This document shows, one piece after another, positions 1 through 6,122 of a stretch of DNA of 64,000 nt. Position numbers and translations under genes: made by a program. The DNA lies in assembly GCA_017465505.1 (NCBI GenBank), contig JAFTWB010000007.1, positions 1-64,000 of the forward strand, read 5' to 3'. Position 1 is the first letter of the stretch. Every line of letters begins with the position of its first letter. The notes below the pieces were generated by a model that had not been told where the DNA came from, did not search any database, and was given only the letters and a program-made list of their open reading frames with translations. This stretch comes from Clostridia bacterium (GTDB taxonomy: Bacteria > Bacillota > Clostridia > Oscillospirales > Acutalibacteraceae).

Positions 1-138
1 GCACGCCGTGGATACTATGATATATCCGAAGCGTACAAGTCTATGCACTCAATATGATTGAACCGCCGTGTACTGAACGGTACGCACGGTGGTGTGAGAG
101 GTCGGCTACTCAACTAATGGGTAGCCTCCTACTCGATT
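1..138 (+). mobile_element. 3' end of a group II intron (domains V and VI), truncated by the window edge
   Basis: Positions 60-94 hold a domain V-like hairpin (GAACCGCCGTGTAC ... GGTACGCACGGTGGTG), followed by GTGAGAGG and a domain VI-like hairpin at about 104-127 (GGCTACTC/GGGTAGCC) with an unpaired A that would be the branch point. The tail CCTCCTACTCGAT fits the usual 3' end, so the splice boundary is near 135-138. The intron-encoded reverse transcriptase would lie to the left, outside the window. Sequence recognition is strong, but the exact boundary is inferred. Confidence 0.85.
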
Positions 139-285
139 TTACAGTGTAACTTCTAATAATAATATCTAAAATGAGAGAGAGTTTTCACCAAGGATTGGTG
201 AATGGTATCGTAGACAATAAAATTTTAGTTTGATATAAATTATTAAAGTGTAAAATGTTAAACTGATTTTTCAGGAGGAGTTTCT

Positions 286-807
286 GTGCTTATTTATGAA
301 AATATTCATTCCATACGTCAGTTGGTTGAAGAAGCGGCAGTAGAAAACAAAGGTCTTTCTTTTATCCGTTATGTTCAGGGAGAAGAGATTAAGAACGTTA
401 CCTTCGATGAGTTTGCAAAAAGCTGTAAAGCAGTAACCGCCTGGGTTTATGAAAAGAGCCGTCAGGTGGGTCACAGGCTGAGGGTTGCCATGATGAGCTC
501 CAACTCACCTCTGTATGTTCATATGCTTATGGGTGTTATAGTTGGCGGCGGTGTGGCAATCCCTATGGACCCTCAGATGCCTATGGAAACTGTTTGCGGT
601 TGTCTTAATAAAGCCGAGGCAGATGTGCTTATTTACGAGCCTGTGCTTAATATTGATACTGATATGATTCACAGCCGTTGCCCCGGTATGTTCAGAATTA
701 TGAAAATGGCAGAGGGTAATTATCCAAACTGCACATATATCTTTGAAAACGAGCATAAAAAAACAGCGTCAAAATTTGTTCGGTTTTACCAAAAGGTTTA
801 TTTTTGA
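286..807 (+). pseudogene. Truncated AMP-binding (acyl-CoA synthetase/adenylation) protein fragment
   Basis: The 173 residues resemble only the N-terminal part of an AMP-dependent synthetase adenylation domain: a start of the type SIRQLVEEAA, then SSNSPLYVHMLMGVIVGGG and AIPMDP, the region in which the family binds and positions its substrate. The P-loop-like TSGTTGxPK motif and the catalytic core, several hundred residues in intact enzymes, are missing. After about residue 150 the sequence is no longer family-like and ends at a stop. A GTG start at 286 sits 6 bases after an AGGAGGAG ribosome binding site, so it could still be translated. It lies just downstream of the group II intron end. The likely reading is a decayed gene remnant. 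Confidence 0.6.
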
Positions 808-850
808 GGGAGCCAAGATTTGAGTCACTATTCACTATTACATATTACCT

Positions 851-883
851 AAAGAAAAAAAGCTCCCCGAAGGGAGCCTTTTG
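851..883 (-). terminator. Rho-independent terminator of the amylase gene
   Basis: Stem GGCTCCC/GGGAGCT with a TTCG loop, followed on the minus strand by a run complementary to AAAGAAAAAA. It directly follows the amylase stop. The plus-strand side ends in TTTT and may also stop transcription from the left. Confidence 0.85.
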
Positions 884-895
884 CGTCGTATATAT

Positions 896-2953
896 TTAGA
901 TAATACCTGCGATATATTTCTGAATTGCGGTTGCGTCCTTAACGTTTGCTTTGCCGTTGCCGTCAAAGTCTGCAAGAAGAAGCTGGATGTCGTCCATAGA
1001 CTCAATCTTAGCAAGATACTTCTGGATGTATGTAGCGTCACGGATGTTTAATTTGCCGTCCATATTAACGTCGCCCATTTCATAGTCGCCTGTGTCGGGC
1101 TTAACTGCACCGCCAACCTGCTCTAAGAGGATTGTGCCGTAATCGCCGCTGTTAAGAGTTACCTTGCCGCCTTCAACTGTTACCTTTTCGCCTGTGTATT
1201 TGTTCTCAAGCTCAGTGCCGTTCATAAATGCACCGCTCATTGTAATAGTAACGTCGGTGTTCTTGTCTGCGTCAATTACGCAAACAACCTTGTCGTAAAC
1301 GTCGTTCTTGTCGTAAGTACGTGCAAAAGCAACGCCGTTTGTAGCCTCAAGTGCCTTGTGAGAGCCTGCACCCACTGCAACGTGGCTGTTTCTGAACTTG
1401 CCGATGGTCTGCCAGTGTGCAAGGTAGTCGGCACTTTCGTTTGTGTTGGAGTCAACATCAGCCCAGTTCATAAAGCTTCTGTTTTCGTGGTCGTGTATGG
1501 AACACTCTACGTAACCGCGGTTAGTTTCGTCGCCGTAGAAAATCTGAACTCCGCCGGGGAGAAGGAGAAGTGCACTTGCCTGATAAGCTAAATCCTTGCG
1601 GCAAAGACCTGTATCGTGAGAAGAAACATAGGTGAGTGCGTTGAAATTTTCGTTTGTGTTGATGGTGTCGGCGTATTTCTGATATGTTGCGTTAATATCT
1701 CTTGCCTTGAGCATACCGTTGTCTGCACCGCCTGTAGCAGAGGGGCTGAAGGCAAAGTTTATCATAGAATCAAAGCCTGATGTGTAGTAGTCGTTTTCTG
1801 TGAGGTTCTGGCCGAAGTGCTCGCCTGTCATCCAGAAATCCTCGTCCCAGTCAGCACCTATGGCGTCGGGGTTTTCCTCTCTCCAGTTGGCAAGAGCCTG
1901 TGAGCAAGCCTTGTCCAGAGCAGCCCAGGAAGCCTTGTCAACGTGCTTTGCTGTGTCACAACGGAAGCCGTCGATACCGTACTTTTCAACCCACTGTGCA
2001 TACCATGCAACCAGGTGGTTTGTAACTGTCTTTTCGCCTAAGTCGTACTTCTCAAAGGTTGCGTCAAGCTCTGCTACCTTTTCTTCAAGAGTGCCTTCCT
2101 TTGTCCACTTTGTAACGAGAATCTGAGGAAGCTCAACAGCCTTTGTGCCTTCGGTCTTAAAGTCGGGAAGGTAGGTTACGGAGTTTGTGAGGTCGTTTGT
2201 GCCGTTGTTGTCGTAGCCTGCGATACCTGCACGCATCCAGTCCTTACCCCACCAGTTGAGCCATTTGTCAGCGCCGGTGTTGTAGTCGATTTTGCCGTGG
2301 TAGTTGGTCTGGTTGATTTTGCTGAAGTTGTAGTAAACTTCTTCCCAGCCCTCTTTGAGAACGCCGTAGCCGTACTCGTTCATATCGTAGATGTTGTTGT
2401 AGCTGGGGTGGTTCATAACCACGTCCATAACAACTCTCAGGCCCTTGGCGTGAGCGGCGTCAACCATTGCCTTGAACTCTTCTTCAGTACCGTAGTTTTT
2501 ATCGATTTCTGTAAAGTCAAGAGCATAGTAGCCGTGATAAGCGTAGTGGGGGAAGGAGTTTTTGCCGTCGCCGCCTACAGAGTAGCCGTGCTGCTGCTCG
2601 TACCAGCCTGAAACCCAGATAGCGTTAACGCCCAGGTCGTTGAAGTAGCCTTCGTTGATTTTCTCGGTAAGGCCTTTGAAGTCGCCGCCCTGAAAAGCTG
2701 CTACTGTGTTGTAATCAGCCACGTTGCCGTTCTGGTCAAGACCTCTGTTGTAGCTGTGGTCGTTGCTTTCGTCGCCGTTAGCAAAACGGTCAGTAAGCAA
2801 AAAGTAAACGGTTGCGTTGTCCCAAGTGAAATCTGAAGGATTCTTGAGGTAAGCTTCGTTGCTTTCTGCGTTTGCTGTGAAACCTATCGCACCCAGTGAC
2901 ATTACCATAATAAGTGTAAGCACAAGACACAATGCTTTTTTGATTTTGCTCAT
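896..2953 (-). CDS. Secreted GH13 alpha-amylase with C-terminal type I dockerin
   Basis: Extracellular endo-acting alpha-1,4-glucan hydrolase (685 aa). A signal peptide spans residues 1-29 (cleavage near TANA/ES). All four GH13 regions are visible: DVVMNH (177-182), GFRCDTAKH with nucleophile D333 and TGEHF with acid/base E378, and SSHDT with D447. A short beta-domain follows the barrel. Residues 627-685 are a duplicated dockerin with Ca-binding loops GDVNMDGKLNIRDAT and ADFDGNGKANVKDAT, which would attach the enzyme to a cohesin scaffold. The internal ATG at 2953 was chosen over an upstream ATG because it follows AAAGGGAGAA and starts the signal peptide. The promoter is at 2986-3014. This suggests membership of a starch-degrading complex; the scaffold is not in this window. 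Confidence 0.95.
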   Translation of the reverse strand: MSKIKKALCLVLTLIMVMSLGAIGFTANAESNEAYLKNPSDFTWDNATVYFLLTDRFANGDESNDHSYNRGLDQNGNVADYNTVAAFQGGDFKGLTEKINEGYFNDLGVNAIWVSGWYEQQHGYSVGGDGKNSFPHYAYHGYYALDFTEIDKNYGTEEEFKAMVDAAHAKGLRVVMDVVMNHPSYNNIYDMNEYGYGVLKEGWEEVYYNFSKINQTNYHGKIDYNTGADKWLNWWGKDWMRAGIAGYDNNGTNDLTNSVTYLPDFKTEGTKAVELPQILVTKWTKEGTLEEKVAELDATFEKYDLGEKTVTNHLVAWYAQWVEKYGIDGFRCDTAKHVDKASWAALDKACSQALANWREENPDAIGADWDEDFWMTGEHFGQNLTENDYYTSGFDSMINFAFSPSATGGADNGMLKARDINATYQKYADTINTNENFNALTYVSSHDTGLCRKDLAYQASALLLLPGGVQIFYGDETNRGYVECSIHDHENRSFMNWADVDSNTNESADYLAHWQTIGKFRNSHVAVGAGSHKALEATNGVAFARTYDKNDVYDKVVCVIDADKNTDVTITMSGAFMNGTELENKYTGEKVTVEGGKVTLNSGDYGTILLEQVGGAVKPDTGDYEMGDVNMDGKLNIRDATYIQKYLAKIESMDDIQLLLADFDGNGKANVKDATAIQKYIAGII

Positions 2954-2985
2954 AAAGTTCTCCCTTTCTTTGGTTTGATGATTTA

Positions 2986-3014
2986 AATATACCATATATT
3001 TTTCAGCCTTGCAA
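2986..3014 (-). promoter_or_regulatory. Promoter of the dockerin amylase
   Basis: On the minus strand TTGCAA (3009-3014) and TATATT (2986-2991) are separated by 17 bases, a good sigma-A match, with transcription heading into the amylase. Confidence 0.65.
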
Positions 3015-3115
3015 TAATTTTCTATAAAGAATAGACAAAATTTATGACGCCTATTGTGAGAGCTTTAGTAGAAATCTTTCGGGGGATAAACATACAGAGT
3101 GCACAAAGCTTTATA

Positions 3116-3166
3116 ATGATTTTGTGTTTAACGCAATTGACAAATTTATGTTTGGTGTGTTAAACT
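3116..3166 (+). promoter_or_regulatory. Promoter with conserved upstream element, copy 1
   Basis: TTGACA at 3137-3142 and a weak -10 (TAAACT, 3161-3166) lie in a block nearly identical to 8636-8686, upstream of another secreted-protein gene. In both places the block starts ATGATTTT.TGTTTAAC.CAATTGACA, and the -35 is 69-70 bases before the start codon. The shared sequence suggests common control or a duplicated promoter. Confidence 0.6.
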
Positions 3167-3205
3167 ACAAATGTAATAATATGGATTTAAGGAGGTTTTA
3201 CGGCT

Positions 3206-4372
3206 GTGAAAAGATTTCTTTGTGTTTTCTTTGTGCTTTTGGTTATTGCCTGTTTTATGTCCGGCTGTGCTACGGATGAACCTGAGAAAGTCCTTGCAAC
3301 TTCAAGTCAGGACAAGCTGGAAATAGTTGAGCAGGTTGGAGAATTTCCCCAATATCTTCGCAGCGTTGTTGAGTATAACATTTTTTATGGTGTTACGGCT
3401 TTTTCTGACAGAGTGCTCAGAGCTCAGAAGGTGTCAGAGGATGAAGAGAGCAATTCTGCGGTTTATGATGTTTCAATGATAGATTTTTATGGCAATAAGC
3501 TCGCTTCTTATTCCGTGGAGTCGGATAATGCATATAGTGTCAAAACTCTTACAGCAACAGAGGACGGTGGCTTTCTGTTTGTTCTCGGTTTTAGCGATTA
3601 TGTGAACGAAGAGAATATCTGGGCAAGTGAGCGAGGCGTTTGCTCACGGGTGATTAAGTGCGACGCCTCGGGTAAGCTTAAATTTGACACAGGCTTTGAG
3701 GGTGTTGAAGGTTGGGCTTTGCGTTATTGCATTGAGGCAAATAAAAAATACTACCTCTTCGGAACAAAAGAAACTCCTGAAACTAAGGTTCAGGGTGTTG
3801 GCTCTCCCACCGATATTTATATGACAGTGTTAAGCTGCAAAGGAGAAATCCTAAAAACAGTTTCCTTGGGTGGCTCTGATTACGATAGTCTTGAATATGT
3901 GAAAAAGACAGAGGATGGCTTCGTGTTGTATGCAAGGGTACAGTCCAATGACGGCGATTTTGTTGGTGTCAGTGCAAAGGGTTATCCTGTTGATTATACG
4001 ATTACAGTCAATGATGAACTTGAAGTGATGAACAGAAATCCTGCGGCAGAAGATGTTTATTATTTTAATAAAATCGGAGAAAGAAAGGGCGAGGCTATAC
4101 TCAGTAATGACGGACTGTTCAGCGGATTTGACGCCGGCAGACCCACGGCGTATATGGAGTATAAGGATTTTTACCTGATTGTATCCGAAAATAATACAGG
4201 TGAATATGAAAATACACCGCCATTTATAAACTCTAGGTGGTATTACACAGAAACAGTTTACTCCGGGTACGATTACAAGGGAAATCTGCTTTTTCGCACT
4301 TCGGTGGATTCTTCACCTGACTTTGACGCTCGGGTTGATAGATATAATTCTGCATTTGGGAAAGAAAAATAG
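3206..4372 (+). CDS. Secreted lipoprotein of unknown function, possibly beta-propeller-like
   Basis: 388 residues, GTG start at 3206 after TAAGGAGG (3188-3195). The N-terminus is a lipoprotein signal: hydrophobic stretch then lipobox MSGC, so the mature protein should be anchored by a lipidated Cys near residue 21 on the outer face of the membrane. Short recurring blocks such as ATEDGGFLFVLG and KKTEDGFVLYA alternate with GG-S-DYDS-type turns. Secreted Clostridia proteins with such blocks are usually predicted to form beta-propellers; here that is only an inference. No catalytic motif is recognised. It is monocistronic, between its own promoter and a strong terminator, and divergent from the amylase. 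Confidence 0.8.
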   Translation: MKRFLCVFFVLLVIACFMSGCATDEPEKVLATSSQDKLEIVEQVGEFPQYLRSVVEYNIFYGVTAFSDRVLRAQKVSEDEESNSAVYDVSMIDFYGNKLASYSVESDNAYSVKTLTATEDGGFLFVLGFSDYVNEENIWASERGVCSRVIKCDASGKLKFDTGFEGVEGWALRYCIEANKKYYLFGTKETPETKVQGVGSPTDIYMTVLSCKGEILKTVSLGGSDYDSLEYVKKTEDGFVLYARVQSNDGDFVGVSAKGYPVDYTITVNDELEVMNRNPAAEDVYYFNKIGERKGEAILSNDGLFSGFDAGRPTAYMEYKDFYLIVSENNTGEYENTPPFINSRWYYTETVYSGYDYKGNLLFRTSVDSSPDFDARVDRYNSAFGKEK

Positions 4373-4379
4373 TTTTTCG

Positions 4380-4408
4380 GTGCGTGGCTTCGGCTACGCA
4401 CTTTTTTA
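4380..4408 (+). terminator. Terminator of the lipoprotein gene (copy 1 of a duplicated terminator)
   Basis: Stem GTGCGTGGC/GCTACGCAC around a TTCG loop, then TTTTTTATTTT. The surrounding 49 bases (4372-4420) recur identically at 4614-4662. Confidence 0.9.
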
Positions 4409-4461
4409 TTTTACAGGTTTTTGGTGCAGAATAAGGACTAATACTTTTCGACGAATTTATA

Positions 4462-4490
4462 TTGCAAAAGGGAAGTTGTGATGTTATAAT
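4462..4490 (+). promoter_or_regulatory. Promoter of the candidate small RNA
   Basis: TTGCAA (4462-4467) and a perfect TATAAT (4485-4490) with 17-base spacing. No open reading frame of note follows, only a strongly structured segment and a terminator. Confidence 0.75.
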
Positions 4491-4496
4491 GTTGTT

Positions 4497-4655
4497 GCGA
4501 CGCAATTAAATAGTCCTACAAGTACGGGAGTGTGTTTTTGTTTTGGCAAAAACGCACACCTTCCTACATTCTCGTCTTGTGGGTGTTGAATTGCGTCGCG
4601 GCATGAAGGTTGCGTTTTTCGGTGCGTGGCTTCGGCTACGCACTTTTTTATTTTA
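4497..4655 (+). ncRNA. Candidate structured small RNA, rod-shaped, 6S-like in outline
   Basis: The 5' end GCGACGCAATT (4497-4507) pairs perfectly with AATTGCGTCGC (4589-4599). Inside, CCTACAAG pairs with CTTGTGGG, then ACGGGAG with TTCTCGT, and a terminal hairpin GTGTGTTTTTG/CAAAAACGCACAC closes the rod, leaving an asymmetric internal loop around CTTCCTACA. A consensus promoter ends 6 bases upstream, and a strong terminator (4622-4650) ends the roughly 155-nt transcript. 6S RNA also has a closing stem that starts near the transcription start, but the loop here is small and I cannot match it to a known family. SRP RNA and tmRNA signatures are absent. Confidence 0.6.
4622..4650 (+). terminator. 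Terminator of the small RNA (copy 2 of the duplicated terminator)
   Basis: Identical stem-loop (GTGCGTGGC TTCG GCTACGCAC) and T-rich tail to 4380-4408. Confidence 0.9.
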
Positions 4656-4662
4656 CAGGTTT

Positions 4663-4854
4663 ATTGTTATCACCTCGTAAAAAGTTAAATCGTGCTACGC
4701 ACGGATAAATCAAAGGATAATCCTTTGGTGAAATCTGTCACAAAAAGTTTCGGATAAATTAAATCTGTCAAAATCCCGACGGAGTCGGATTTAACCCCAC
4801 AGGGATTTCACCTTACAAAGTCAGATTTATCCTGTGCTAAGGACAGATTTAGCT
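4663..4854. repeat. Intergenic array of small palindromes with recurring spacer words
   Basis: Short inverted repeats (CGTGCTACGCACG, AAAGGATAATCCTTT, CCGACGGAGTCGG) are joined by the words GATAAAT and AAATCTGTC. No gene is seen. It resembles the hairpin arrays near 8.4, 19.5, 46.4, 50.1 and 63.1 kb but uses different spacer words. Confidence 0.55.
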
Positions 4855-4882
4855 GAAAAGGCACGCCTGAGCGTGCCTTTTC
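4855..4882 (-). terminator. Terminator of tRNA-Thr
   Basis: Stem GGCACGC/GCGTGCC with A- and T-runs on both sides, immediately after the tRNA 3' end on the minus strand. Confidence 0.85.
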
Positions 4883-4884
4883 TT

Positions 4885-4960
4885 TGGAGCTGGTAAGGGG
4901 ATTCGAACCCCTGACCTATTGATTACGAATCAATTGCGCTACCGACTGCGCCACACCAGC
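4885..4960 (-). tRNA. tRNA-Thr (anticodon CGT)
   Basis: Reading the minus strand gives a 76-nt cloverleaf with acceptor GCTGGTG/TACCAGC, discriminator T and encoded CCA. The D arm contains GCGCAGTCGGTAGCGC. The anticodon stem ATTGA/TCAAT closes the loop TTCGTAA, so the anticodon is CGT (codon ACG, threonine). The T arm GGGGTTCGAATCCCC is canonical. Confidence 0.97.
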
Positions 4961-4985
4961 AGATGTATAATTTTTATGCTTTGAC

Positions 4986-5014
4986 ATTATACTATATTTA
5001 CGTCGTTTTTTCAA
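4986..5014 (-). promoter_or_regulatory. Promoter of tRNA-Thr
   Basis: Minus-strand TTGAAA (5009-5014) and TATAAT (4986-4991), spacing 17. Confidence 0.75.
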
Positions 5015-5145
5015 TATATATTTTGGGAAAATGAGGGGAAAAAGAGAGTTCGTAAAATTTATGTGAAGTTATCTCACGTTTTGATGAAAGTGAAAAAAAT
5101 TCTCGCTAAAATAGTACCGAGGTTCAAAAAAAGGGGGACATCGGT

Positions 5146-5517
5146 ATGTCTAAGGAACTGGGAAAAGTGTTGCTTTTTCTCAGAAAACGGCAGAATATGA
5201 CACAAAAGTCTATTGCAGACAAACTTAAGATTGACCGAAGCTCTTACTCGAACTACGAGCGAGGCGTAACCGAGCCAGACTCAAAAAGCCTTAAGAAGCT
5301 GGCTGATATGCTGGGCGTATCGGTGGACTATATTCTCACCGGTGAGAGTGACGAGAGAAAGGTAGCGGATACCAAGCCTGCTGAGTTCCGTCGGGAAAAT
5401 CAGGTGGGATTGCTCGCTAAGGATGAGCTTGAGTTTTTGCTCCTTTACAGACTGCTTGGTTCAGAGGACAGGGAGAAAATCCAGAAGGCAATGGAAGATA
5501 TTCTTGAGAAAGACTAA
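5146..5517 (+). CDS. XRE-family (Cro/CI-type) transcriptional regulator
   Basis: Cytoplasmic DNA-binding protein of 123 aa. Residues about 6-62 form a helix-turn-helix: LRKRQNMTQKSIADKLKIDR, then SSYSNYERGVTEPD and LADMLGVSVDYILTG, the usual XRE pattern with the recognition helix near SSYSNYERG. The C-terminal 60 residues are charged and probably mediate dimerisation or effector response. The ATG at 5146 follows AAGGGGGAC. It stands alone between tRNA-Thr (opposite strand) and the rpsO promoter. Its target is unknown; an imperfect inverted repeat upstream was not convincing. Confidence 0.9.
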   Translation: MSKELGKVLLFLRKRQNMTQKSIADKLKIDRSSYSNYERGVTEPDSKSLKKLADMLGVSVDYILTGESDERKVADTKPAEFRRENQVGLLAKDELEFLLLYRLLGSEDREKIQKAMEDILEKD

Positions 5518-5544
5518 AAAAGCGGAAAATTTGAGAAATAACCC

Positions 5545-5573
5545 TTTACTTTTTGTTTTTGACGTGGTATAAT
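5545..5573 (+). promoter_or_regulatory. rpsO promoter
   Basis: TTTACT (5545-5550) and TATAAT (5568-5573) at 17-base spacing, about 105 bases before the rpsO start. Confidence 0.75.
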
Positions 5574-5579
5574 ATCAAG

Positions 5580-5665
5580 GCTTAAGCCCCTTTCGTGGAT
5601 TCGGGGTATGCCTCAGAGAGGCACTTCACCGTCCCGTACCTACGATTGAGGTAAAATTTTTAAAA
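5580..5665 (+). promoter_or_regulatory. Structured rpsO leader, candidate S15 autoregulatory element
   Basis: The leader contains a TGCCTC-AGA-GAGGCA hairpin (5609-5623), a CCCC/GGGG pairing to its left, and GGTA/GTACC flanking pairings, just before the ribosome binding site of rpsO. In several bacterial groups S15 represses its own mRNA by binding such leaders. Assignment to that class rests on position and structure only. Confidence 0.5.
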
Positions 5666-5678
5666 AGGTGGAATAAAA

Positions 5679-5942
5679 ATGCTTAAAGAAGAAAAGCAGG
5701 CAATTATTGCCGAGTATGCAACACACGAAGGCGACACAGGTTCTCCTGAAGTTCAGATTGCTCTCTTATCCAAGAGAATTTCTGACCTTACAGAGCACCT
5801 CAAGGTTCACAAGAAGGACCACCACAGCCGTCGCGGCCTTCTTATGTTAGTTGGTCAGAGAAGAGCTCTCCTCAACTATCTTATCAAGGTTGACATCGAG
5901 AGATATCGTTCTATTATCGCTCGTCTTGGTATTCGTAAATAA
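5679..5942 (+). CDS. rpsO: 30S ribosomal protein S15
   Basis: 87 aa, the usual length of S15, which binds the 16S rRNA central domain early in 30S assembly. Family signatures are present: [11 protein letters not shown] (18-28), [19 protein letters not shown] (36-54) with the conserved DHHSRRGL rRNA-binding segment, and [11 protein letters not shown]. The start ATG follows AAAAAGGTGG. It lies directly upstream of pnp, the conserved rpsO-pnp order, with a long structured gap between them. Confidence 0.98.
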   Translation: MLKEEKQAIIAEYATHEGDTGSPEVQIALLSKRISDLTEHLKVHKKDHHSRRGLLMLVGQRRALLNYLIKVDIERYRSIIARLGIRK

Positions 5943-5949
5943 TTACGCT

Positions 5950-6091
5950 TTTATAGGGCAGACGGCTTTTGTCGTTTGCCCTGTACTTCGTTTATTACAG
6001 GGATTATTATGTTGTACATTAGCGGTAAAACGAGGCTTTTGACTTTTTTTGAAGGCTTGGTTTTATTGCTAAATACAGCTAAAATCCCTGT
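5950..6091 (+). promoter_or_regulatory. Structured rpsO-pnp intergenic leader
   Basis: A hairpin GGGCAGACGGC/GTCGTTTGCCC (about 5955-5983) without a T-run is followed by a perfect long-range pairing of ACAGGGATT (5997-6005) with AATCCCTGT (6083-6091). In Enterobacteria the pnp leader is a processed double-stranded structure used in autoregulation by PNPase. A similar role here is inferred from position. Confidence 0.45.
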
Positions 6092-6122
6092 GAAATATAT
6101 ATTTTTACAGGAGGAATTTATA

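Noticed and set aside
4497..4655. SRP RNA or tmRNA
   Set aside because: The GGAAGGAAGCA-type SRP hairpin and the tRNA-like ends of tmRNA are missing.
5976..6122. Longer N-terminus for PNPase using an upstream ATG
   Set aside because: The extension lies in the structured leader; AGGAGG sits before the ATG at 6123, where the conserved protein begins.
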